Both the position numbers and the translations under genes were made by a program. Below, one piece after another: positions 16,966 through 24,910 of a stretch of DNA of 64,000 bases. The first letter of the stretch is position 1. Each line of letters starts with the position of its first letter. The DNA lies in the NCBI GenBank assembly GCA_018622675.1, contig CP076020.1, positions 558,001 through 622,000 of the forward strand. The letters run 5' to 3'. This DNA comes from Mycoplasmatota bacterium. GTDB lineage: Bacteria; Bacillota_I; Bacilli_A; Izemoplasmatales; Hujiaoplasmataceae. The notes beneath the pieces were generated by a model. That model was not told the origin of the DNA. It did no database searches and saw nothing but the letters and a program-made list of their open reading frames with translations.

Positions 16966-18315
16966 ATGAACGAGTATATAAGAAAGTTTAAACAAGGCAC
17001 TCAATTCATCAATATTGTTGGACCTGTCACGAAAAACGAATTGACAGATGACCATAAAATTTCTGATGAATATTTAAAGAAAGATTGTTTAAAGTTTGTA
17101 CCTGCGAGTGGGGCTGCCACCCGCATGTTTAGAGATTTGTATGTCTATCTAAACCACCAAAAAGAAACAGACTTTATTAAAAAGTTTTTTGGTCAGTTGG
17201 AAAACTTTTCTTTTTACGAAGAAATTAAAGGGGCTGATTTTGACCGCAACCGTTTGGGTGACCGGGTTGAAATCATCAACTGTATCTTAAGAGATAAATT
17301 AAACTACGGCAAATTACCCAAAGCCTTAATTAAAATGCATGCATATGATGATTTATTTGCGACACCAATTGATGAACATATCTATGAAGGTGAACAGTAT
17401 TTAAATCCTGACCATATTAGGATTCATTTTACCATTTCTAAAGAACACGAAGATTTATTTAATGATTATGTATTAGAGGCCACCAAAGGAAAAGACAATA
17501 TTGAAATTACCTATTCATTCCAAAAAGAAGAGACCAATACCTTGGCCGTTGATATGGACAATGAGCCCATTATTAAAGAAGATGGCCAGCCTTTATTTAG
17601 GCCTGGTGGTCATGGGGCTTTAATAGAAAACCTCAATGATTTAGATGCCGATATTATTTTTATAAAAAATATTGATAATGTTTGTCATCGTTCCAAAGTC
17701 AAAGACACCATTAAATATAAGAAAAAATTAGCCTCGATTGGTTTAGACGTTAAAAAACAAATCGATAAACATATTAAGGGCTTACTATCCAATGATTATG
17801 ATTTGGATGAAGTCAATGATTTCTTAAAAGAAACTTTAAACATCTATTACATGAATGAGCTGACAAGAGACAGGGCTTTAACCTTCTTAAACAGACCATT
17901 AAAGGTTTGTGGTGTGGTTAAAAACCAAGGAGAACCTGGTGGGGGACCATTTATTGTCAATAATGGCGAATACACCGATTTACAAATCTGTGAAACTTCT
18001 GAAATTGATTTGTAACTTGATGAGAATAAGGACATATTAAGTCAATCGGCTTACTTTAATCCAGTAGACTTGGTCTGTTTTGTTAAAGATTATAAAAATG
18101 AAAAATTTAATTTATTGGATTATACCAATAATGACCGGTACTTTGTGACTGAAAAAACCTACCACGGACAAAAGATTAAGGCCATCGAACATCCTGGTTT
18201 GTGGAACGGGGCCATGCATGATTGGAATACCTTGTTTGTTGAAGTCCCATTATCGACCTTTAATCCGGTTAAAACCGTCAATGATTTATTAAGGAAGGGT
18301 CACCAAGACCATTAA
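16966..18315 (+). pseudogene. DUF4301-family protein interrupted by an in-frame stop codon
   Basis: One continuous frame of about 450 codons is broken by a single TAA at 18013-18015. The part before it has FVPASGAATRMF (a nucleotidyltransferase-like loop), FRPGGHGALIENLN and GEPGGGPF. The part after it continues the same family with SAYFNPVDLVCF, WNGAMHDWNT and FNPVKTVNDLL, in the same frame. A one-base substitution, for instance CAA to TAA, explains it. The downstream piece has no clear start of its own. DUF4301 proteins are uncharacterised and resemble sugar nucleotidyltransferases. A sequencing error or stop readthrough would restore an intact gene. Confidence 0.8.
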
Positions 18316-18330
18316 AAGCTTATATAGACC

Positions 18331-18361
18331 ATAAAACCATCAATTTGATGGTTTTATTTGC
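18331..18361 (+). terminator. Intrinsic terminator after the DUF4301 gene
   Basis: AAAACCATCAA faces TTGATGGTTTT in a near-perfect palindrome and leads into a T-rich tail. It separates the DUF4301 gene from the metal operon. Confidence 0.75.
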
Positions 18362-18374
18362 TTTTTTTAGGCTC

Positions 18375-18407
18375 ATTCATAATTCATTCATATTTGTTTA
18401 CTATAAT
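18375..18407 (+). promoter_or_regulatory. Promoter with repeated TTCAT boxes ahead of the metal-handling operon
   Basis: TATAAT at 18402-18407 is the -10. In the -35 region ATTCAT occurs at 18375 and 18382, and TTCAT again at 18387. Short direct repeats at this position are typical of OmpR-type regulator binding, and an OmpR-type regulator is encoded downstream. Binding is inferred only. Confidence 0.4.
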
Positions 18408-18428
18408 ACAGTTGAGGAAGTGAGAGAG

Positions 18429-18755
18429 ATGAAAAAAACTTATGAAAGAATATTTATCGTCTTAATAGTATTTATCGTACTAGGTCTATTGTTAAGACTG
18501 CTTGCACCAATGATTTGGGGCAATTATTATGGTGGGTATTCTAACCATATGTTTGGTGGCATGATGTTCCCTATCGGTATGCTGGGTATGGCAGCCTTTT
18601 GGCTCATTGTGATTGTCTTTGTATTTGGTTTAATTAACAAGGATGGGCAAGATGATAAGGATTCAGCCATTGAAACTTTAAAGAAAAGATTATCAAAGGG
18701 TGATATCACCATTGATGAATATGAAGAATTAAAGACAAGAATTAGAAAGGAATAA
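18429..18755 (+). CDS. Small membrane protein with C-terminal SHOCT domain
   Basis: The 108-residue protein has two membrane segments (about residues 6-24 and 45-68), joined by a Tyr/Gly/Met-rich loop with GGMMFPIGM, and ends in a SHOCT motif (LKKRLSKGDITIDEYEELK). SHOCT tails are common on small membrane proteins and often mediate oligomerisation. Similar proteins frequently accompany copper-resistance genes. The start is chosen for the purine-rich GAGGAAGTGAGAGAG directly before it; a longer frame runs into the terminator. The next gene's start overlaps its stop. Confidence 0.75.
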   Translation: MKKTYERIFIVLIVFIVLGLLLRLLAPMIWGNYYGGYSNHMFGGMMFPIGMLGMAAFWLIVIVFVFGLINKDGQDDKDSAIETLKKRLSKGDITIDEYEELKTRIRKE

Positions 18756-19192
18756 TGATGAAAAAATTTATTTTTGGAGCACTTATAGTAATCGGTGTAT
18801 TAATTGGCGGTTTAATGATTGTGAGAGGACAAGACCTTTACAGAAACAATCATTACTCACAAGATCAAACAACAGAGGATGAATCAGACTTTTATGCATG
18901 GATGCATGATGACGATACATATGGCCACATGGGTTATGGCATGATGGGTCGTAACTATGGCTCTTACGGCGCTTGTCATGGATACGATCAAGAAGAAGAA
19001 CAAGCGACTTATGAATTCTTATACAGTCATTTATCATTAGAAGACCAAGATAAAATTGATGTCTTATATGCTGAAATGCTTGATGACTATGATTTTACTA
19101 CAATGACCGAAACAGAAAAATTAGAAGCCATTGAAAGCATTAAAGATACTTTGGTGGATGAAATATTAGAAAACTATTCAAGAGGTTGGTAA
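18755..19192 (+). CDS. Membrane-anchored or secreted Met/His-rich protein, possible metal binder
   Basis: The protein is 144-145 residues, with ATG codons at 18755 and 18758. One N-terminal hydrophobic segment (about residues 5-24) acts as signal or anchor. A following extracytoplasmic region contains HDDDTYGHMGYGMMGRNYG and a nearby Cys-His pair, then a helical acidic tail with FLYSHLSLEDQDKIDVLYAE. I do not recognise a named family. Clustered His and Met in a secreted protein beside CueP and an HMA protein suggests copper binding, which is inference from composition and neighbours. Confidence 0.65.
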   Translation: MMKKFIFGALIVIGVLIGGLMIVRGQDLYRNNHYSQDQTTEDESDFYAWMHDDDTYGHMGYGMMGRNYGSYGACHGYDQEEEQATYEFLYSHLSLEDQDKIDVLYAEMLDDYDFTTMTETEKLEAIESIKDTLVDEILENYSRGW

Positions 19193-19193
19193 G

Positions 19194-19736
19194 ATGATAA
19201 AATACGTAATGATTGTGATTGCCGTATTTGGCTTAATTTTATTGGGGACTGAACTCATCGGCAATCAAAAAGAATCTACTTTATTAGAAAGCTATGGTTT
19301 TGATGAATTAAATATTGCTGAACTGATAGACAACTTAGAAAATGAAACTTATGGTTCTGAGGTACAAGCAAGCATAGGTAGAGACGCCCTTGCCCTTAAC
19401 TTAGAGGGTGAGGCTTATACATTTTCTATCCCAAATGATTTCTTCTACATATCATTTGGCCCATATATAAATTCTACTCATGAATGCTACACCCATTCTT
19501 TAACGGGTTGCCAAGGTGAACTTGCTAATGAAGACATGTTGGTTAAGATTTATGATATTAATGGAAATTTAATCCAAGAAAAAACCATGAATACTGGCGA
19601 TGACGGCTTTATTGGCCTATACCTAGATAGAAACACTGAATATACAATCCAAGTAAGCTATGAGGGTTTAAACAGTAGTTTCAAAGCCGATACAAGTGGT
19701 GACCAAACCTGCTTTACAGAGGAGCGATTAAGTTGA
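19194..19736 (+). CDS. cueP: CueP-family extracytoplasmic copper-binding protein
   Basis: The 180-residue protein has an N-terminal hydrophobic anchor (residues 3-20) and the CueP core: FYISFGPYINSTHECYTHSL, TGCQGEL, DGFIGLYLDRN and a final QTCF. Cys98, Cys106 and Cys173 correspond in spacing to the three conserved cysteines of Salmonella CueP, which binds periplasmic copper, helps supply SodC and favours reduction of Cu(II). In a Gram-positive cell it would be anchored outside the membrane. It starts one base after the previous stop, and the HMA gene overlaps its end. Confidence 0.85.
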   Translation: MIKYVMIVIAVFGLILLGTELIGNQKESTLLESYGFDELNIAELIDNLENETYGSEVQASIGRDALALNLEGEAYTFSIPNDFFYISFGPYINSTHECYTHSLTGCQGELANEDMLVKIYDINGNLIQEKTMNTGDDGFIGLYLDRNTEYTIQVSYEGLNSSFKADTSGDQTCFTEERLS

Positions 19737-19960
19737 GTTATCAAGTAAAAATTAAAGTTGATGGTATTAAATGCGGTGGATGCTTTTCACGCATCAATCG
19801 TGAAGTGTCTAAAGTTGATTTAGAGTTTTATGACATTGATCACGCCAATCAAATCGTGACCTTGTATTATGACGATGATAAGGACACTTATAAAGAAGTG
19901 ATGGAAAATATAGAAAACGCTGGTTATAAACCAACATTCCTATTCATTTCTGAAGAATAA
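19733..19960 (+). CDS. HMA-domain metallochaperone (CopZ-like)
   Basis: This 75-residue single-domain protein has the heavy-metal-associated fold, with Cys14 and Cys17 in GIKCGGC where CopZ has MxCxxC. The start is TTG, overlapping the cueP stop, with GAGG about 10 bases upstream. Such proteins carry Cu(I) in the cytoplasm and normally hand it to a P-type ATPase; none is encoded in this cargo, so the partner must lie elsewhere or the role differs. Confidence 0.8.
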   Translation: MSYQVKIKVDGIKCGGCFSRINREVSKVDLEFYDIDHANQIVTLYYDDDKDTYKEVMENIENAGYKPTFLFISEE

Positions 19961-19972
19961 AGAGGACATAAC

Positions 19973-20001
19973 TTAACTATTTATAAAAGATATATTATAA
20001 T
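19973..20001 (+). promoter_or_regulatory. Promoter of the cargo two-component system
   Basis: TTAACT at 19973-19978 and TATAAT at 19996-20001 are 17 bases apart, upstream of the response-regulator gene. Confidence 0.55.
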
Positions 20002-20021
20002 AGACTTAAGTAGGTGTTCTT

Positions 20022-20705
20022 ATGAAAATATTAATCGTTGAAGATCATTTAAAAATTAACCGGTTATTAGCGAGTTTTGCGAGGAGTGAAAATCACAGGG
20101 TTACACAGACCTATGATGTTGAATCAGCTCTAGATCAACTTGCCAACCAATCGTATGATGTCATCATCACAGATTTAATGCTGCCAAAAATGCAAGGTGA
20201 AGACTTGATTAAGGCAGTTAGAAAGATCAGTGATGTATATATTATCGTCATATCGGCCAAGGTCGATAGAGACGACAGAATAGATGTATTAAAGCTTGGG
20301 GCGGATGATTATCTCACCAAGCCTTTTTCTGTTGAAGAGGTTATGATTAAACTTAAAAATGTTGAAAGAAGAATCAACCAACAAAAACCAACCTTTTTAA
20401 GCTTTAATCAAGGTCAGTTAAAGGTCATGCCTTTAAAAAGACAAGTCACTTTTAATGAAAAATTATTAGATTTAACAAAATATGAGTATGATGTCTTGAT
20501 CTATATAATTACCAATGCAAAGCAAATATTATCAAGAGACCAGATTATTGATTATGTGTCCAATGATAGTGAAGCATTTGATCGGGTCATTGATGCATAT
20601 ATTAAAAACTTAAGAAAAAAATTAAAGGACAACCCAAAAGACCCCAAATATATTAAAACCCATTATGGGGTGGGTTATCAGTTTATAGGTGATTTAGATG
20701 ATTAG
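20022..20705 (+). CDS. OmpR/PhoB-family response regulator
   Basis: The 227-residue protein has a receiver domain with Asp51 as phosphoacceptor (VIITDLMLP), the conserved Glu-Asp near the N-terminus (IVEDH) and Lys in LTKPFS. A winged-helix DNA-binding domain ends with HYGVGYQFIG. Its stop overlaps the sensor kinase start. Placement next to cueP and the HMA gene suggests it controls the metal operon in response to copper or envelope stress (inference). ATTCAT repeats in the SHOCT promoter are a candidate target. Confidence 0.93.
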   Translation: MKILIVEDHLKINRLLASFARSENHRVTQTYDVESALDQLANQSYDVIITDLMLPKMQGEDLIKAVRKISDVYIIVISAKVDRDDRIDVLKLGADDYLTKPFSVEEVMIKLKNVERRINQQKPTFLSFNQGQLKVMPLKRQVTFNEKLLDLTKYEYDVLIYIITNAKQILSRDQIIDYVSNDSEAFDRVIDAYIKNLRKKLKDNPKDPKYIKTHYGVGYQFIGDLDD

Positions 20706-21966
20706 TTTTAAAACATTTTTTAAACAAAGAACGGTCAAGTTCTTTGTCATACTTTTTGCATCCATCTTATTATTTTCTAATATTGCCCTATATGGTGTAT
20801 CCAATTACCAATACACCCGGGAATATGAAAGAGAAATGAATGCCTATCAAGAGATGATGGAACACTTAATCACCATGGAAGATGAATCCATGGCCATTAC
20901 CTATACAGAACATTACTACCATACCCAAGGGATAAGGATTGCTTATTATAATGAAGATGACCAATTATTATATGAAACGCCTGTAGCCCCTTCATTAAAT
21001 GAAGCTTTTGCCTTATATGATGAGGATGGCAATATTATAGGTAGTGTTGTCTATGATGATCAAAGTTCAATTCTAGGAAAAGAATTATCTTATGGCTTAC
21101 TGATTTTAAATGGTTTATCAATCATACTCTTCTTAGTCTTTTTAAGATTACTTTATTGGTATTTAAACCATTCGTACCAATTACTAGAAAGTGATTTTGA
21201 AATTCTTGGTAAGAAAAGCCAAGGTTTTAATTTCTCTGATTTAGAAATCATTAGTGAAAAAATGATTGAATTGATTGAAAGCGAAAAGAGAATCCGGGCC
21301 TACCAAAAGGAATATGTAAAAATCCTAGCCCATGATATTAAAACACCTTTAACGGTCATCAAAGCTTATTTAGAAGGCATTCAATTAAATAAGTTAGAAT
21401 TTAGTGAGGCCATTAATCAGGACATGGTTCAAGAAGTTGAACAAATTGAAAAAATGATTCCGAAATTTATGACCCAAAACCCAGACTTCACCTCAACCAA
21501 ACAAAATATCAAACCCATTATTGAAAGCATCACCAAAAGATTAAAAGAAGTCTTTAAGACCAAAGACATTAAGGTCAATCAAAGTCTTGATGACTTTGAC
21601 TTAAATATTGCTTATATTGATATATCTAGAATTGTTGAAAACTTATTGTTTAATGCTTTTTATTACACCAAGGAAGGTCAGTCTATTCAAATCAAGTTAA
21701 GCAAAGAAAATCATGCTTTATTCTTTAAAGATTCAGGCATTGGTATGGACCAAGAAACCATTGAATTAATTAAGAAAGGTCCATACCGTTCAAAGAAAGC
21801 CTTTGAACTTCATGAAAAAGGATCAGGCATGGGCTTGCAAATTGTTTTTGAAATCATTGACCGTTTGGGCTATGATATTGATATCCAAAGCCAAAAAGGA
21901 AAAGGGACTCAAATCACCATCTATTTTAAAAAAGAAAAGAGTGATGAAAATGATTCAAGTATTTAA
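20698..21966 (+). CDS. Sensor histidine kinase
   Basis: The 422-residue protein has two membrane segments (about 14-34 and 132-155) enclosing a roughly 100-residue external sensor region that contains Met and His (EHYYHTQG). The phosphoacceptor is His212 in ILAHDIKTPLTV. The ATPase domain has the N box NLLFNAFYYTKEG, DSGIGM and GSGMGLQIV. It overlaps the response regulator by eight bases and the next gene by 23. The signal is unknown; copper is suggested only by context. Confidence 0.92.
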   Translation: MISFKTFFKQRTVKFFVILFASILLFSNIALYGVSNYQYTREYEREMNAYQEMMEHLITMEDESMAITYTEHYYHTQGIRIAYYNEDDQLLYETPVAPSLNEAFALYDEDGNIIGSVVYDDQSSILGKELSYGLLILNGLSIILFLVFLRLLYWYLNHSYQLLESDFEILGKKSQGFNFSDLEIISEKMIELIESEKRIRAYQKEYVKILAHDIKTPLTVIKAYLEGIQLNKLEFSEAINQDMVQEVEQIEKMIPKFMTQNPDFTSTKQNIKPIIESITKRLKEVFKTKDIKVNQSLDDFDLNIAYIDISRIVENLLFNAFYYTKEGQSIQIKLSKENHALFFKDSGIGMDQETIELIKKGPYRSKKAFELHEKGSGMGLQIVFEIIDRLGYDIDIQSQKGKGTQITIYFKKEKSDENDSSI

Positions 21967-22324
21967 AGACTTTATTCAAACAATAGAAAACAAAGATCAT
22001 CAAGAAAAATTCAAGGAATTATTGACATGGGTCAGTCAAGCCTACCCACAGTTAGAACCCGTCATTAAATGGAATCAACCCATGTTTACCCATCACGGGA
22101 CCTATATCATTGGTTTTTCTGTTTCAAAAACCCATATCGCTGTCGCTCCTGAACAAAAAACAATGCTCATGTTTAAAGATGATATCATTCGTTCAGGCTA
22201 TGGCTATGGAAAAATGATTGTTAGGTTCCCATGGGACCAAGCCATTGACTACGATTTAATTAAAAAGTTTATTGAATATAATTTTCAAGATAAAAAAGAC
22301 ACGAATTTATTTTGGAGAAAATAA
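21944..22324 (+). CDS. DUF1801/YdhG-like small protein
   Basis: The protein is about 126 residues; ATG codons at 21944 and 21950 are both possible, inside the end of the kinase gene. It matches the DUF1801 family, whose members include Bacillus Fra-like proposed iron chaperones: VIKWNQPMFTHHGTYIIGFSVSKTHIAV and a C-terminal helix with YDLIKKFIEYN. A longer frame overlapping the kinase has no ribosome site and unrelated residues. Coupling to the two-component system fits a stress or metal role, but the function is not established. Confidence 0.75.
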   Translation: MKMIQVFKDFIQTIENKDHQEKFKELLTWVSQAYPQLEPVIKWNQPMFTHHGTYIIGFSVSKTHIAVAPEQKTMLMFKDDIIRSGYGYGKMIVRFPWDQAIDYDLIKKFIEYNFQDKKDTNLFWRK

Positions 22325-22347
22325 AGTTTATTTGCGTTTTCTTTTCA

Positions 22348-22382
22348 ATAGTTATTGTTATATACAACTATTAAGATATACT
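22348..22382 (+). promoter_or_regulatory. Promoter with inverted repeat ahead of the DUF2975 gene
   Basis: TTGTTA at 22355-22360, a 16-base spacer and TATACT at 22377-22382 form a promoter. AATAGTT (22348-22354) and AACTATT (22366-22372) are an exact inverted repeat straddling the -35, a likely repressor site. Confidence 0.5.
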
Positions 22383-22403
22383 TAAGATGAAGAGGATGGT
22401 TTT

Positions 22404-22868
22404 ATGAAAGATTTCCATGTGACTTACTTAAAAATAACAACCATATTAGCTGGTTTACCCATATTGTATCTTTGCTTATATCAATTTCCTGTTCTTTTCA
22501 TTGCAGGTATGGAAAGTGATTCTGTTTACATCCCTTATTTGTTTGTACTCATGATTTCTATTTATATCATTGCTTTTCCCTATATTTTTGCTTTGATTGA
22601 AACCTTTAAAATACTACTGAATATTCAAAAGGAAAAGTATTTTAGCAAATCTACAGAAAAATCATTGAAAAATATCTGTGGATTGGCTTATTTGATTGCT
22701 TTTATATTATTCTTGGATTTACCTTTTATCTATAGGATTGCAAATATGGATGACGCACCTGGTTTGATTGTTATTGGTTTGTTTTTTATGATGTTTACTT
22801 TATCCATTGGTGTCTTTGCTGGCTTACTAAAAAGAATAGTAACTAAGCAATTACAACAAGATGAATAA
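22404..22868 (+). CDS. DUF2975-family membrane protein
   Basis: The 154-residue protein has four predicted membrane segments, with the DUF2975 signature in the second half of the first cytoplasmic loop (FSKSTEKSLKNICGLAYLI). The function of the family is unknown; it is usually adjacent to a small Cro/C1-type repressor (YozG-like), which is missing here. The next gene's frame begins close to its stop and its ribosome site follows immediately, so the two membrane genes form an operon. Confidence 0.75.
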   Translation: MKDFHVTYLKITTILAGLPILYLCLYQFPVLFIAGMESDSVYIPYLFVLMISIYIIAFPYIFALIETFKILLNIQKEKYFSKSTEKSLKNICGLAYLIAFILFLDLPFIYRIANMDDAPGLIVIGLFFMMFTLSIGVFAGLLKRIVTKQLQQDE

Positions 22869-22884
22869 ATATAGGAGGAAAAAA

Positions 22885-23388
22885 ATGTTAAAAAAGTATA
22901 GTAAATCTTTACCTTTATTAACAATTGTTTTTGCAATACTAATTGCACTAATGATGATCTTTTCAGTGTTAAGAACAGATGATGGTGATAGCATCATGTC
23001 TGGTATTACTGCCGTCTTCGGTGGAGAAGTTGGATCTATTGGGGATTTTGTTTCTGTCAATGTTAGCTTTAACTTAGCGGTATTTTTCGCTTTTCTATTA
23101 CCACTCATATTTACCCTAGTATTTCTTGTTTTAACCAAAAATCAAAAATACTCAAACAGCATGAGGGTATTATTCAATGTCTTAATCTTAGTCAGTTTCA
23201 TATACTCTTTAATTGTCTTTTTAAATCTTGGTATGTATACTGAAGGAACCACGACTATTTTTGGTGGGACCGTCACTTATTCATATGAAGGGGCGCGTTT
23301 AGGATTTGGAACTATTCTAGCAATTGTCTTTAGCATTGGTGGCATAATTACCTCAGGGTTGAATACCTTTTCATTGGTTTCAAAATAA
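22885..23388 (+). CDS. Four-TM membrane protein of unknown function
   Basis: The 167-residue protein has four hydrophobic segments (about 9-27, 60-81, 90-110, 140-163). I do not recognise a family. An exact AGGAGG five bases before the chosen ATG decides the start; an earlier ATG would overlap the upstream gene and swallow this site. It is the last cargo gene, ending 15 bases before the right IS copy, and has no terminator of its own. Confidence 0.65.
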   Translation: MLKKYSKSLPLLTIVFAILIALMMIFSVLRTDDGDSIMSGITAVFGGEVGSIGDFVSVNVSFNLAVFFAFLLPLIFTLVFLVLTKNQKYSNSMRVLFNVLILVSFIYSLIVFLNLGMYTEGTTTIFGGTVTYSYEGARLGFGTILAIVFSIGGIITSGLNTFSLVSK

Positions 23389-23403
23389 AACTATATATAT
23401 ATT

Positions 23404-24878
23404 GGTTGAATGTCAAGGATAGGGGTCTTTGATATTTAAGAAAAGAATTTAAAGATGATATTTCGAAAGAAGTATTGTCTTTTTTCTTTTGTTTTAAAGT
23501 GAAGTAATAGGTAAATCATTATAAGTTAAGGCAAATATTCTTAATCTAAAGTGATCAAAGTTTCTATAGCCAAAAGCTATACGCTTTATCACTTTAATTT
23601 TATTGTTTAAACCTTCAATAAAGCCATTGGTTAATTGTTTCTTATCATAGGTAATAAACGAATTAATAATTTCTTCTTTCCAGTTTTTATAAGTTCTAGC
23701 GACTTTTTTAAATTCAGGTAGTTTTGATTTGTATAAATCATCGATAAATTGATTTATTACATCTCTAGCTTCAAGATAAGATGTGCTATGCATCATTTCA
23801 TAGAAGGAATCCTTTAAATCAATGGCCTTTTTCATATCGCGATCAAAGTGTCTAACCTTATCAATAATCTCTCTCGCAGTTATATGATAGCCTAGCTTAT
23901 AGTCTTTAAAGTGATTAATTGATAGGTTGTAAGTATAAGCGAGTATATTCTTCCAGTATTTCTTTAGATAATGATATTCAAAAGAACCCTTTGGATATTT
24001 CTTCATGACTCTAAGTCTTACATCTTGGACAGCCCAATACATTTGTCTAATGAAGTGGTATTTATCAGCGATTAATTGAGCTTTAGGAAAGTATTTATGT
24101 ATTAATTGTCTATAGGGATCCCATAAGTCAGAAATCACGTATTTGACCTTATCACGTTCTTCTTTATCAATATGAGAGAAGTAATACTCTAAATTGTTTT
24201 TCCTTCGATTAGGGAAGACATCGATGACTTTCTTATTGACTGGATCAGTCATTAAGAATGCATATTTACCATGACCATGAGATAAGTTCTTAAACTCATC
24301 AATACTCAATACTTCAGGTAATCTTTGTCTTCTAGGATGAATATGTGTTTTAATATGTCTCATGACTGTATGGAAGGATATATTTAAGTGTCTTCCAACA
24401 TCACTAACAGATTGTTTAAAACCATATTCTTTAATAATTAATTGTTTTGTATAATTACTGATCTTATGATACTTTCTAACAAATTGATTGTCTTCTGGAA
24501 AACGTTTTTGACAATCCTTACATAAATATCTTCGTCTTCTATAAAGTAAGATAACTTTATAACCTAGTTCGTATTGATGTTTAATCTTTCTTTCCCTGTA
24601 ATCATGGACTCTCTTGGTTAAACAACCACAATGAGGACATACGTGTTCTTTAACAGGTAGTTCTAATTTAATGTACTTAGTACCACTTACTATAGAAATA
24701 TCTTTAATGATAATATCTTCATCTTTTAAATCTAACAATTTATTGATATAATGTTTATGCATGGATAGGTCTCCTTTCGATTGGTTGTCGTTAACTTAAT
24801 TATAAAGGATTAAACCTATTCATGCACTTTTAATTTATAAACATCTTTTATTAACACCCCTAAGAAAATTATAGAACC
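23404..24878 (-). mobile_element. ISL3-family insertion sequence, right copy
   Basis: The length is the same 1475 bp as the left copy, in the same orientation, with the same GGTT...TAGGGGT ends. By eye the sequences match apart from A at 24685 instead of T. The outer flank is AAATAAAA, the inner flank TATATATT. Confidence 0.88.
23494..24762 (-). CDS. ISL3-family transposase (right copy)
   Basis: It is identical in protein sequence to the left-copy transposase except Ser26 for Arg26. The zinc-finger cysteines and the DDE residues (Asp155, Asp212, Glu383) are intact, so either copy could drive transposition of the unit. ISL3 elements move by cut-and-paste with 8-bp target duplications. Confidence 0.93.
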   Translation of the reverse strand: MHKHYINKLLDLKDEDIIIKDISIVSGTKYIKLELPVKEHVCPHCGCLTKRVHDYRERKIKHQYELGYKVILLYRRRRYLCKDCQKRFPEDNQFVRKYHKISNYTKQLIIKEYGFKQSVSDVGRHLNISFHTVMRHIKTHIHPRRQRLPEVLSIDEFKNLSHGHGKYAFLMTDPVNKKVIDVFPNRRKNNLEYYFSHIDKEERDKVKYVISDLWDPYRQLIHKYFPKAQLIADKYHFIRQMYWAVQDVRLRVMKKYPKGSFEYHYLKKYWKNILAYTYNLSINHFKDYKLGYHITAREIIDKVRHFDRDMKKAIDLKDSFYEMMHSTSYLEARDVINQFIDDLYKSKLPEFKKVARTYKNWKEEIINSFITYDKKQLTNGFIEGLNNKIKVIKRIAFGYRNFDHFRLRIFALTYNDLPITSL

Positions 24879-24886
24879 AAATAAAA
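24879..24886 (+). repeat. Right copy of the 8-bp target-site duplication
   Basis: AAATAAAA directly follows the outer end of the right IS copy, matching the eight bases before the left copy. Confidence 0.7.
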
Positions 24887-24910
24887 AAAGAAGACTTAGT
24901 CTTCTTTTTT
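24884..24910. terminator. Bidirectional terminator, originally shared by pyk and the PAP2 gene
   Basis: GAAGAC and GTCTTC around a three-base centre are flanked by A and T runs on both sides, so the hairpin works in either direction. It overlaps the stop of the minus-strand PAP2 gene. Removing the transposon and one target repeat puts it about 20 bases after the pyk stop. Confidence 0.8.

Larger units (their letters stand above)
15411..24878. mobile_element. Composite transposon: two direct ISL3-type copies bracketing a copper-stress-type cargo
   Basis: Two 1475-bp IS copies in the same orientation bracket about 6.5 kb of cargo. The outer flanks are identical 8-mers (AAATAAAA). The inner flanks (TTTTTAAG and TATATATT) match neither each other nor the outer ones. 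This is the pattern expected when the whole unit transposes as one, and it argues against two independent IS insertions. The cargo is visibly less AT-rich, with more CC and GG codon endings than its neighbours, which supports acquisition from elsewhere. The insertion lies 11 bases after the pyruvate kinase stop, ahead of that gene's terminator. Confidence 0.75.

Noticed and set aside
18070..18315. A separate small gene after the DUF4301 stop
   Set aside because: It is in the same frame, continues the same family motifs and has no ribosome site, so it is the tail of the broken gene.
21803..21943. Long N-terminal extension of the DUF1801 protein overlapping the kinase
   Set aside because: It is the kinase gene read in another frame, with no ribosome site and no family similarity.
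15411..24878. Two independent IS insertions instead of one composite transposon
   Set aside because: Neither copy has matching 8-mers on its own two sides, whereas the two outermost 8-mers match each other exactly. The AT-rich 8-mer leaves some chance of coincidence, noted in the confidence.
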